Assembly (NCBI GenBank): GCA_030592655.1
Contig: JAUVIQ010000205.1
Location: 1 to 5,173 of the forward strand
Source of the DNA: Planctomycetales bacterium
GTDB taxonomy: Bacteria > Planctomycetota > Phycisphaerae > SM23-33
Direction of reading: 5' to 3'
Length of the DNA stretch: 5,173 nucleotides
Shown here piece after piece: positions 1 to 5,173 of the stretch. Under the pieces are notes generated by a model. It worked only from the letters and a program-made list of their open reading frames with translations. It ran no database searches and had not been told where the DNA came from. A program made the position numbers and the translations under genes. Positions within the stretch are counted from its first letter, which is position 1, and every line of letters starts with the position of its first letter.

Positions 1-993
1 ACTGCCGAAAACCAGCGGTCCCTGCTTGACCTGCTGGGTCAGTTGAGAGAGTCAAGGGCGCTGCAGATTAACGTCGAAGCCCGCTTTATAACCGTCAACT
101 CCGGCTTCCTGAGCCACGTCGGTATCGACCTGGATTTTTACTTCAACATCGGAAGCAGTATAGCTCGTCAGCCCGGTGCAGGGGGTGGATGGGCCGTTGA
201 CCCGCTTACCGGCGCGAGGCTTACGCAGGCAGGCCCCCGTCTGCCGCAGTGGGGCAGCGGCGGCGTCTGGACCGACAAGATGACGCCTATAACGACGGGG
301 CTGGGAAGTTACGGATTCACCCAGGGGCTGCAATCCGGCGTAAATCCGAACATCGGCGCAATTGCTGCCGGGATGTCGGGGTTGCAGATAGTCGGGTCGT
401 TCCTGGACGATATTCAGGTCGATTTTCTCATATCCGCCACCCAGGCGCATTCGGCTACGCGGACGCTTACAGCGCCGAGGATTACGCTTTACAACGGACA
501 GCGGGCGTATGTCGTCGTCGGTCAGCAGGTAGCGTATGTAGCCTCGCTCGAACCGGTAATCGGCGAAAACGTATCGGCGATCAGGCCTGATGTCCAGACG
601 ATCGGAACAGGTACGGTCCTCGACGTTGAGGGGACAATATCAGCCGACCGGCGATATGTAACCATGACGGTCAGACCGGCAGTAACCGTTCTCAACTCGA
701 TTGACATGTTCCCGTGGGGCGGTACCGGATTCATCCAGTTGCCGAATATCAGCACGCAGATGCTGGAATGCACCGTATCCGTACCGGACGGTGGGACGCT
801 GTTACTGGGCGGGCAGAAAACCGCCGGAGAAGTCGAGCGTGAAATGGGCGTGCCCATCCTTTCAAAAATACCGGTGCTCAATCGCATAACCACAAACCGA
901 GCAAAGGTCCGCGATGAGCAAACGCTGCTGATCCTGGTCAAACCAATGATAATAATTCAGCGTGAGTACGAAGAAGCGGCGTTCCCACAGTAG
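1..993 (+). CDS. Secretin (GspD/PilQ-type outer-membrane channel), C-terminal part, 5'-truncated by window edge
   Basis: This is the C-terminal 330 codons of a secretin, the subunit of the multimeric outer-membrane gate of type II secretion or type IV pilus systems. The frame is open from base 1, so the true start lies upstream; the TTG at 43 is an internal codon. Visible residues (window numbering) run in family order. LQINVEARFITVNSGFLSHVGIDLDF (about 21-46) matches the entry strand 'V.IEA.I.EV....LGI'. A Gly-rich insert at about 50-120 is the likely gate region. ATRTLTAPRITLYNGQRAYVVVG (about 152-174) matches the 'L..P.I...N...A.I.VG' block. Near the end, VPDGGTLLLGG, then MGVPILSKIPVLNRI and a DEQTLLILVKPMII strand form the signature barrel end. 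The gene stops at TAG 991-993 and is followed by a terminator. No N-domains are in view, so the subfamily cannot be fixed. Planctomycetes carry many divergent GspD-like paralogues, and no other secretion gene is visible here. The secretin call is firm; the system it serves is open. Confidence 0.93.
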   Translation, partial: TAENQRSLLDLLGQLRESRALQINVEARFITVNSGFLSHVGIDLDFYFNIGSSIARQPGAGGGWAVDPLTGARLTQAGPRLPQWGSGGVWTDKMTPITTGLGSYGFTQGLQSGVNPNIGAIAAGMSGLQIVGSFLDDIQVDFLISATQAHSATRTLTAPRITLYNGQRAYVVVGQQVAYVASLEPVIGENVSAIRPDVQTIGTGTVLDVEGTISADRRYVTMTVRPAVTVLNSIDMFPWGGTGFIQLPNISTQMLECTVSVPDGGTLLLGGQKTAGEVEREMGVPILSKIPVLNRITTNRAKVRDEQTLLILVKPMIIIQREYEEAAFPQ

Positions 994-1023
994 GACCGAA
1001 TTAGACATAAGTGAGATTTTTCT

Positions 1024-1055
1024 ACGCCCCGTCCCCAAGGGATGGGGCGTTTTTT
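1024..1055 (+). terminator. Intrinsic (Rho-independent) terminator after the secretin gene
   Basis: Bases 1024-1035 pair with 1039-1050 as a 12-bp stem, including one G-U pair (1031/1043) and a CGCCCC/GGGGCG base, around a 3-nt loop. Six T residues (1050-1055) follow. It starts 30 nt after the secretin stop. There is no matching A-run on the left, so it works for plus-strand transcription only. It separates the secretin gene from the next gene, which therefore needs its own promoter. Confidence 0.93.
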
Positions 1056-1131
1056 ATCCTTCTTTGTCCGGGTAGTTTTGATACGGACACCGGAATCGGT
1101 TTGTGTTACCATTAAACGAAGACCGAACCGT

Positions 1132-1136
1132 GGAGA
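1132..1136 (+). promoter_or_regulatory. Ribosome binding site that decides the start at 1142
   Basis: GGAGA lies just upstream of ATG 1142; its GGAG core is 6 nt from the start. An in-frame GTG at 1103 has no comparable Shine-Dalgarno sequence and would put 13 charged residues ahead of the signal peptide. The ATG is therefore preferred. Confidence 0.8.
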
Positions 1137-1141
1137 AAAAT

Positions 1142-2344
1142 ATGACGGTATCAAAAAATATCGGCGTTTCTTTTGTATTGGTTGCCGCAGTTTCGATTAT
1201 TCTGTCGGCTGGGCCTGCCGGTCAGCCTGCCACCCGCCCTGCCACCCGTCCGGCGGGGGCTTTATTAAAGCACTTGAAAATCGACCGTCCCGGCAGGAGG
1301 GTTATCGTGGATGCGACCGTTATGCTGCGAAAGGGGATGCTTGAGTTTCTCATGTGCGCCAAAGGGGCAAAGGACCACGAGACGCTTTTTGTAACCGATG
1401 TCAAGCCATCGTCGCTGCACGCAGCCCTTCTGGCGCTGGGACTTGCACCGGGGAGAGCGGCACAGTGGGTTACTCCGGCGGGGAAAAAGCCCGTATTTAT
1501 ATCGCCGGCCGGCGCTGCGCTGATTATCACTGTCCGATGGACTGATAAAAAAGGCGCCGCGCACGAAGTCCCCGTTACCGACTGGATGATGGAAGTGGCG
1601 ACGAAGAAAAAAATGCACAAGACACGATGGGTCTTTGTGGGTTCGGACTTCCTCGATAACGGGCGATACTGGGCCGACGTGGAGGGGTTGCACATCTCCG
1701 TAACCAATTTCGCTTCGGCTGTGATTGACGTACCGTTCGAGAGCACCTCGGCCAACGCCCCGACCAACGACCTGCGGGAATTCGGCGTCAATACCGCCTC
1801 CGTACCGCCGAAGGGTACGCCGGTGAAGTTGATACTCCAGGCCGCCAAGGGCGCTGAGACCGCTCCGGCGGCGAGGATGACATTCGACATCGACGCAGCC
1901 GGCAGGATCAAACTGGACGGCGGGGTCGTCGCGCCGGAGAATATCTCCAAGGCTGTCAGGGGATTCCTTTCGCGTCACGCCGACGCTTCGGCGTCCGTTC
2001 GCATTGACGCCCGGGCGCTTGTCTTTGATCGTGAACGGCTTCGGGAAATTCTCGAACAGGCGGGATTGACCAGGATAACTTTCACTACCCGCGCCCTGCG
2101 GGCGGAAATCCTTCCGAGAACGCCGGCAGAGGCGAAAAAGGCAATTAAGTGGTGGAAGGGGCAGTTCGCCGACGAGGATGAGTATCCCGCTGAGGACGCC
2201 GCTGCAACGCTCAAGCACATCAAGCGGCGTATCAAACAGTCCGAGGCGCTTTGTGAACTCTGGGGCGACTACGCCGCCGGACTGAAAAAAGCCCTGAACG
2301 AATACAACGCACAACAGAAAAAGAAAAAAGAGTCAGGCAAGTAG
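1142..2344 (+). CDS. Exported YdjY-domain protein with ExbD/TolR-like C-terminal segment
   Basis: A 400-residue protein. Residues 1-28 form a signal peptide: Lys5, a hydrophobic stretch at about 8-22, then a small-residue cleavage region AGPAG with no lipobox Cys. A low-complexity ATRPATRPA linker (30-38) follows. Residues about 45-234 match the YdjY-type domain common in planctomycete secreted proteins: KIDRPGRRVIVDATVMLRKG, CAKGAKDHETLF (72-83), SSLHAALLALGLAPG (90-104), VRWTDKKG..HEVPV (131-145), WVFVGSDF (163-170), and a SVTNFASAVIDVPFESTSANA block (186-206). The molecular function of that domain is unknown to me. Residues about 245-318 read as MTFDIDAAGRIKLDG, a helix, SVRIDARALVFDRERLREILEQAGL, then RITFTT, which resembles the beta-alpha-beta periplasmic domain of ExbD/TolR. 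The last 70 residues are charged and probably helical, ending in a Lys-rich tail. It likely acts in the periplasm or at the cell surface. It is flanked by a terminator upstream and an inverted repeat downstream, so it appears monocistronic. The YdjY call is fairly sure; the ExbD-like call is my pattern reading. Confidence 0.85.
   Translation: MTVSKNIGVSFVLVAAVSIILSAGPAGQPATRPATRPAGALLKHLKIDRPGRRVIVDATVMLRKGMLEFLMCAKGAKDHETLFVTDVKPSSLHAALLALGLAPGRAAQWVTPAGKKPVFISPAGAALIITVRWTDKKGAAHEVPVTDWMMEVATKKKMHKTRWVFVGSDFLDNGRYWADVEGLHISVTNFASAVIDVPFESTSANAPTNDLREFGVNTASVPPKGTPVKLILQAAKGAETAPAARMTFDIDAAGRIKLDGGVVAPENISKAVRGFLSRHADASASVRIDARALVFDRERLREILEQAGLTRITFTTRALRAEILPRTPAEAKKAIKWWKGQFADEDEYPAEDAAATLKHIKRRIKQSEALCELWGDYAAGLKKALNEYNAQQKKKKESGK
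1226..1249 (+). repeat. Two-copy 12-bp tandem repeat coding an ATRP-ATRP linker
   Basis: CCTGCCACCCGC (1226-1237) is followed directly by CCTGCCACCCGT (1238-1249), with 11 of 12 bases identical. It lies in frame in the exported protein gene and encodes the Thr-Arg-Pro-Ala linker between the signal peptide and the YdjY domain. Copy number could vary by slippage without breaking the frame. Confidence 0.75.
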
Positions 2345-2366
2345 TACTTCTGTCCGAGCAATAAAG

Positions 2367-2483
2367 TTGGGTGGCACCTTCAAGCGTAGCGGAACGAAGT
2401 GAAGCGGAGCTTGTGGGTGCTATACACCTTGTCAGGCCAGCACCCACAACCTCCGCTTCGCTCCGGTTGAAGGTGCCACCCAA
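2367..2483. repeat. 117-bp imperfect inverted repeat, REP/MITE-like hairpin
   Basis: The outer arms are perfect 17-bp complements: TTGGGTGGCACCTTCAA (2367-2383) and TTGAAGGTGCCACCCAA (2467-2483). An asymmetric internal loop follows (2384-2397 against 2463-2466). Next, 2398-2409 pairs with 2451-2462 (AG.GAAGCGGAG with CTCCGCTTC.CT, one T-G wobble). After one C/C mismatch, TTGTGGGTGCT (2411-2421) pairs perfectly with AGCACCCACAA (2439-2449), leaving a 17-nt loop (2422-2438). The arms are GC-rich with the CTCCGCTTCGCTCCGG style seen in dispersed palindromic repeats. No coding frame, obvious target-site duplication or T-run is present, so it is not a standard terminator, though it could stall polymerase or protect the 3' end of the upstream mRNA. 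It lies 22 nt after one stop codon and 34 nt before the next start. The structure is certain; membership in a mobile repeat family is inferred. Confidence 0.85.
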
Positions 2484-2517
2484 TCGTTAGATTTGTGGGT
2501 TACAGAGTGATACCTTA

Positions 2518-3249
2518 ATGGGTGAATCCAATAGTAATGGTAGCGTCGCAACTGTGCTTCGGCGGAATTGGACGGCTATGCTGATTGCCGCCGGTGCGAC
2601 CGTGGCTGTGCAGTTGGGGACGTATTTTGTCGCCGACGGCGGAGCCGGAATAACGCTGTTGACGGGACTGCTGTGGATTGTCGTGGCTGCGCCGGTTTTT
2701 TCCGCCGGTGGGCGGTCGGTCATAGACGCCTTGCTTCGCGCCGGCGCGGTGATCGATGCGAGTGTGGTGGTGCTGATTGTGCTCGCCGCTTCCGGTGATG
2801 CGATCGGACCCGTCGGAGCGATTAAAATATACCTCATCTTCTGCAGCGTGACGCTGGCGGGATGCTCACTGGTGCTGCTGGGACGAAATATCGCAAGCCG
2901 CCATGTTCTGGCTGCCGTTGCGGTGTTGCTTATGCTGGTTGTCGCCGCCGGTCCGTTCTGGGCCAATGGGATAATCACCTCGTCGTCCAAACCCCGGCGC
3001 GAGCATATCGCATTCGGAATCCGGGCCTGCAATCCCGTCTTTTCCACGATTGAATGTCTCGCTGCCGGAAGCGGATTCATCTGGAACGAAAGACCTGTCC
3101 TTTACGAATACACTGTGCTTGGGCGGGACATACCGGCCAGGTCGGTTTCGTGGTATGTTACTGTCGGGATGTACAGTATTTTCGCCCTTACCGTCGGTGC
3201 TATTGCCGCTGTTCGTCGTCGAGAAAGGTATCGACCTGGTCGCGAGTAG
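2518..3249 (+). CDS. Uncharacterised integral membrane protein, six predicted helices
   Basis: A 243-residue protein I cannot assign to a named family. Hydrophobic segments fall at about 19-38, 44-62, 80-96, 103-122, 128-146 and 212-232. Charged residues fit the positive-inside rule with both termini in the cytoplasm: Arg15/Arg16 before helix 1, Arg74 between helices 2 and 3, Arg123/Arg128 between 4 and 5, and RRRERYRPGR at the C-terminus. The one large extracytoplasmic region, about 147-210, carries Cys171 and Cys180 and a YEYTVLGRDIP stretch. The gene starts at ATG 2518, 34 nt after an inverted repeat. The Shine-Dalgarno sequence is weak, at most a GAG within CAGAGTGA, so translation may be modest or the start uncertain. 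The last 50 bp overlap the convergent kinase gene. Its overall build (several helices, one periplasmic loop, basic tail) would fit a permease-like or small planctomycete-specific protein, but nothing in the sequence decides this. Confidence 0.75.
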   Translation: MGESNSNGSVATVLRRNWTAMLIAAGATVAVQLGTYFVADGGAGITLLTGLLWIVVAAPVFSAGGRSVIDALLRAGAVIDASVVVLIVLAASGDAIGPVGAIKIYLIFCSVTLAGCSLVLLGRNIASRHVLAAVAVLLMLVVAAGPFWANGIITSSSKPRREHIAFGIRACNPVFSTIECLAAGSGFIWNERPVLYEYTVLGRDIPARSVSWYVTVGMYSIFALTVGAIAAVRRRERYRPGRE

Positions 3250-4177
3250 GCAGGGCGGGAATGGCTCCGGCGCGGGTCGTCGTCAACGCGCCGACGGCGT
3301 TGGCTCGGCCAATAATCCACTGGAGTTGCGATTCGTCGAGTTCGCCCGGGCTAACGCCGTCGGCGCGAAATGAAAGTAAATCCACCAGCAGCGATGCGTC
3401 GAAGGCGTCTCCCGCCCCGGTGAACTCCACCGAATCGACGTTGACCGCATCGACGTGCCCCGTCGCCGACGCGGTGGCGAAACTCGCCCCGTCGGCCCCT
3501 TCGCTCCGAACGACCAGTTCGACGCCGGAATCCAGCAGTTGCCGTGCGCCGCCGGAGAAATCTTCCTCACCGAGTATGCACGACCATTCATCCTGTGAGA
3601 TTTTCGTTACCGTCGTTCGTTCAAAACCTTCGCGGATGCGGCGGCATGCCTCGTTTTCGTCGCCCCAGAGCCGCCGTCTGTAGTTCGGGTCGTAACTGAT
3701 GATAAGCCCGCCGGCGGCGGCGATTTGCCTGGCCTTGTCCGTAGCGGCGCGGGCGGCGGGGTCAATTCGGCTGATGGAGCCGAAATGCAGCACCGACGCG
3801 CCGGCCAGGTACGTTTCGTCGATGTCATCTGCGGTCAGTCCGACAAGTCCGGCGTCGTGATAGAAGGAAAAATCGCAGGTTCCGTCGGATCGTCCGGCGA
3901 CGAACGCCAGGGGCGTCCGCATCCCGGATAGCCTGACCAGGCCGGTTGTCTCGACTCCTTCGCCCGCCAGCACGCCGGCGAGGAAATCGCCGAACGGGTC
4001 GTCGCCGACGGCTCCGATGAACCCAGCCGATCGCCCCAGACGGCGCACCGCGACGGCGACGTTCGCAGGCGCTCCGCCGGGCGACCTGGTAAAGGCTCGC
4101 GCCTCGCCGAGCGATACGTCCGCGTCGCTCGAACAGAAATCAATCAGCAATTCACCAAGACAGATTACTTCAGGCAT
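3200..4177 (-). CDS. PfkB-family carbohydrate kinase, probable fructokinase
   Basis: A 325-residue ribokinase-fold sugar kinase, normal length for the family, predicted to phosphorylate a sugar with ATP in the cytoplasm. The N-terminal VICLGELLIDF and the PfkB signature GGAPANVAVAVRRLG (34-48) with GFIGAVGDDPFGDFL (52-66) are clear. SYDPNYRRRLWGDENEA (161-177) is the DPN.R..LW motif typical of fructokinase-like members. KISQDEW (192-198) fits the 'KIS..E' block. The second signature reads VEFTGAGDAFDASLL (250-264), with Asp257 as the expected catalytic base; the usual VDTTGAGD is VEFTGAGD here. The ATG at 4177 is supported by a good ribosome binding site inside the end of rdgB, which overlaps it by 13 nt, so the two are probably coupled. 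The 3' end overlaps a convergent gene by 50 bp. The kinase family is certain. Fructose as substrate is likely by motif, but 2-keto-3-deoxygluconate or another sugar cannot be excluded. Confidence 0.93.
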   Translation of the reverse strand: MPEVICLGELLIDFCSSDADVSLGEARAFTRSPGGAPANVAVAVRRLGRSAGFIGAVGDDPFGDFLAGVLAGEGVETTGLVRLSGMRTPLAFVAGRSDGTCDFSFYHDAGLVGLTADDIDETYLAGASVLHFGSISRIDPAARAATDKARQIAAAGGLIISYDPNYRRRLWGDENEACRRIREGFERTTVTKISQDEWSCILGEEDFSGGARQLLDSGVELVVRSEGADGASFATASATGHVDAVNVDSVEFTGAGDAFDASLLVDLLSFRADGVSPGELDESQLQWIIGRANAVGALTTTRAGAIPALPTRDQVDTFLDDEQRQ

Positions 4178-4827
4178 GAGTTTTTGTCCTTCTCCAACAT
4201 TTCCTTCAGCATCGCCGCGAATTTTCTGACGGCCAGGCCGCGATGGGAAATTTCGTTTTTCTTTTCCGCTGAGAGTTCGGCTGTGGTTCGTCCCATCTCC
4301 GGGATGAAGAACAGCGGGTCATATCCGAAGCCGTTGTGGCCGCGAGGTTTGCGTGCGATGACGCCTTCGAGGACGCCGCTTGCTTCGGCGATGATGTTTT
4401 GCCCGTCAGACAGTGCCAGGCAGCAGACAAACCGGGCGGTGCGTTTTTCCTCGTCGATACCGGACAGTTCGCCCAGGAGTTTCGCGTTGTTTGCCTTGTC
4501 GATATCGGCCCGTGATGCGTGTGGCGGGAAATTCTCCTGTGCGAATCTTGCGCTGCGGACGCCGGGCGCTCCGCCGAGGGCATCGACGACCAATCCGCTG
4601 TCGTCGGCCAGCGCAGGCTGACCCGTAGCGGCGGCGTAGTAATTGGCCTTGGCGCGTGCGTTCTCGGCGCAGGTATCGCCGGTTTCTTCGGGAGTGAGGA
4701 TTTTACCGTCCGGGTCGATTTCATCCAGCGAGACGACGCTGATACCCAGTGGTGTCATTGTCGCGGCGATTTCCCTTGCCTTTGAGGGGTTCCTTCCGGC
4801 AAGGAGTATTTTGAGACCCGATAACAT
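4165..4827 (-). CDS. rdgB: RdgB/HAM1 family XTP/dITP diphosphatase
   Basis: A 220-residue cytoplasmic house-cleaning enzyme that hydrolyses non-canonical purine triphosphates (ITP, dITP, XTP) to monophosphate and pyrophosphate, keeping deaminated bases out of DNA and RNA. Family motifs appear in order: LLAGRNPSKAREI (8-20), DTCAENARAKA (51-61, with Glu55), ADDSGLVVDALGGAPGVRSARFA (74-96, with the Asp75/Asp76 pair that holds the catalytic acid), PRGHNGFGYDPLF (161-173), TAELSAEKKNEISHRG (182-197). The N-terminal loop is slightly unusual: E. coli has TGNVGK and here it is GRNPSK, with Asn and Lys kept. Length is a little above the usual 195-205 residues because of the N-terminal region and a charged tail. 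The start at ATG 4827 has a Shine-Dalgarno sequence and lies 6 nt after the stop of the upstream gene. It overlaps the downstream kinase by 13 nt. Identification is secure. Confidence 0.96.
   Translation of the reverse strand: MLSGLKILLAGRNPSKAREIAATMTPLGISVVSLDEIDPDGKILTPEETGDTCAENARAKANYYAAATGQPALADDSGLVVDALGGAPGVRSARFAQENFPPHASRADIDKANNAKLLGELSGIDEEKRTARFVCCLALSDGQNIIAEASGVLEGVIARKPRGHNGFGYDPLFFIPEMGRTTAELSAEKKNEISHRGLAVRKFAAMLKEMLEKDKNSCLK
4187..4195 (-). promoter_or_regulatory. Ribosome binding site of the kinase gene, inside rdgB
   Basis: Read on the minus strand, GGAGAAGGA lies 9 nt before ATG 4177. It sits in the last codons of rdgB, so ribosomes ending rdgB would be placed at this site. 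This supports translational coupling. Confidence 0.75.
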
Positions 4828-4833
4828 ACGAAC

Positions 4834-5172
4834 CTACCTTCTCCCGGTGCGTGATTCCCTGAGCAGTTGATCTCCGTGTTTGCTTTTGCCCGGTACGCAG
4901 ATGAGATAGGTTTTTTTCCTCGGTAGTTTGATTCGCTTTCCTGTATTGCCGTCACGGACGAATTCGTCGATGCTTCGTCCGTTGAGCGCGAGGAACTCGA
5001 AGTCTTTCTGGAGCGACTTTATTTTCGGGTCGTTGATTTTTACTATCTCGCCACGCGAACTCTTTTTGACGGAAACGGACCGTGTTCCGAATGCGCCGAT
5101 TGTTACGTGCGAGACCGCCCGGCCGTGGTAAAAATAGGCCTCGTATCCACTTTTTCTCAGTTCTCGGCAATA
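4834..5172 (-). CDS. C-terminal end of a SPOR-like domain protein, 5' end beyond the window
   Basis: An open minus-strand frame enters from the right edge and runs 112 codons to TAG 4836-4834 with no in-frame start codon, so it is the 3' part of a longer gene. The first visible residues, YCRELRKSGYEAYFYHGRAVSHVTIGAFGT, resemble the second half of a SPOR domain, where a helix ending 'LR..G..AY' leads to a strand ending in a 'V.VG.F' motif. SPOR domains bind glycan strands stripped of stem peptides in peptidoglycan. Downstream are a basic strand-rich stretch (RSVSVKKSSRGEIVKINDPKI), a segment LQKDFEFLALNGRSIDEFV and a Lys/Arg-rich C-terminus. The protein-like composition, the 6-nt gap to rdgB and the embedded rdgB ribosome binding site support a real gene. 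The alternate minus-strand frame over the same bases is Arg/Pro-rich and lacks family-like features. The coding call is good; the SPOR assignment is moderate. Confidence 0.75.
   Translation of the reverse strand, partial: YCRELRKSGYEAYFYHGRAVSHVTIGAFGTRSVSVKKSSRGEIVKINDPKIKSLQKDFEFLALNGRSIDEFVRDGNTGKRIKLPRKKTYLICVPGKSKHGDQLLRESRTGRR
4837..4845 (-). promoter_or_regulatory. Ribosome binding site of rdgB
   Basis: On the minus strand, GGGAGAAGG lies 9 nt before ATG 4827, with a second AGG at 4835-4833, 5 nt away. The site overlaps the end of the upstream SPOR-like gene, whose stop codon is at 4836-4834. This arrangement suggests co-transcription and coupled translation. Confidence 0.7.
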
Positions 5173-5173
5173 G

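Noticed and set aside
1078..1112. A possible sigma-70 promoter (TTGATA at 1078-1083) ahead of the YdjY-domain gene
   Set aside because: No acceptable -10 box lies 16-18 nt downstream. TTGTGT at that spacing is poor, and TACCAT is 23 nt away. A promoter is expected here but cannot be placed.
1103..1141. GTG at 1103 as the start of the YdjY-domain protein
   Set aside because: It has no Shine-Dalgarno sequence and would put a charged 13-residue extension before the signal peptide. ATG 1142 has a well-spaced GGAGA.
1265..2314. A 349-codon open frame on the minus strand opposite the YdjY-domain gene
   Set aside because: It is antisense to a gene with a signal peptide, a ribosome binding site and recognisable domains. 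Its product is Arg/Pro/Gly-rich without family motifs, a common by-product of GC-rich codon use.
2367..2483. The inverted repeat read as an ordinary intrinsic terminator
   Set aside because: The stem is far longer than usual, has a large asymmetric internal loop, and neither side is followed by a T-run.
2487..3080. A 197-codon minus-strand open frame opposite the membrane-protein gene
   Set aside because: The product is rich in Ala, Thr, Ser and Pro with no motif or topology. The plus strand gives coherent membrane helices that obey the positive-inside rule.
3054..3683. A 209-codon plus-strand open frame running across the membrane-protein and kinase genes
   Set aside because: It overlaps two better-supported genes, and the product is Ser/Arg/Pro-rich low-complexity sequence antisense to the kinase.
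4952..5170. A 72-codon minus-strand frame with a start codon near the right edge
   Set aside because: It shares bases with the SPOR-like frame, is highly Arg-rich, and does not connect to rdgB. The overlapping frame has protein-like composition and ends 6 nt before rdgB.

Overview
The window looks like a chromosomal segment of a moderately GC-rich member of the Planctomycetota, probably Phycisphaerae-like. This is inferred from gene content, not from a marker gene. The hints are a divergent GspD-type secretin, a secreted YdjY-domain protein of a kind common in planctomycetes with a Thr-Arg-Pro-Ala linker, and a SPOR-like protein directly upstream of rdgB. There is no rRNA, tRNA, CRISPR array, integrase or transposase gene.

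Left half, plus strand. The window opens inside a secretin gene (to 993), which ends at a strong intrinsic terminator (1024-1055). A 400-residue exported protein follows (1142-2344): signal peptide, YdjY domain, then a segment that reads like the periplasmic domain of ExbD/TolR. A 173-base gap holds a 117-bp imperfect inverted repeat (2367-2483) with REP/MITE-like architecture. It ends 34 bases before an uncharacterised six-helix membrane protein (2518-3249).

Right half, minus strand. Three tightly packed genes read leftward from the right edge: the C-terminal 112 codons of a SPOR-like protein (4834-5172, no start in the window), rdgB (4165-4827) and a PfkB-family sugar kinase resembling fructokinase (3200-4177). 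The first gap is 6 nt and the second junction is a 13-nt overlap, so they probably form one translationally coupled operon. The kinase and the membrane-protein gene converge and overlap by 50 bp at their 3' ends.

Working together: the minus-strand genes combine nucleotide-pool sanitation, sugar phosphorylation and a probable envelope protein, joined by co-transcription rather than by an evident pathway. The plus-strand genes all appear to act in the envelope but seem separately transcribed. No clearly new multi-gene system is visible. The best leads are the inverted repeat and the YdjY/ExbD-like fusion.
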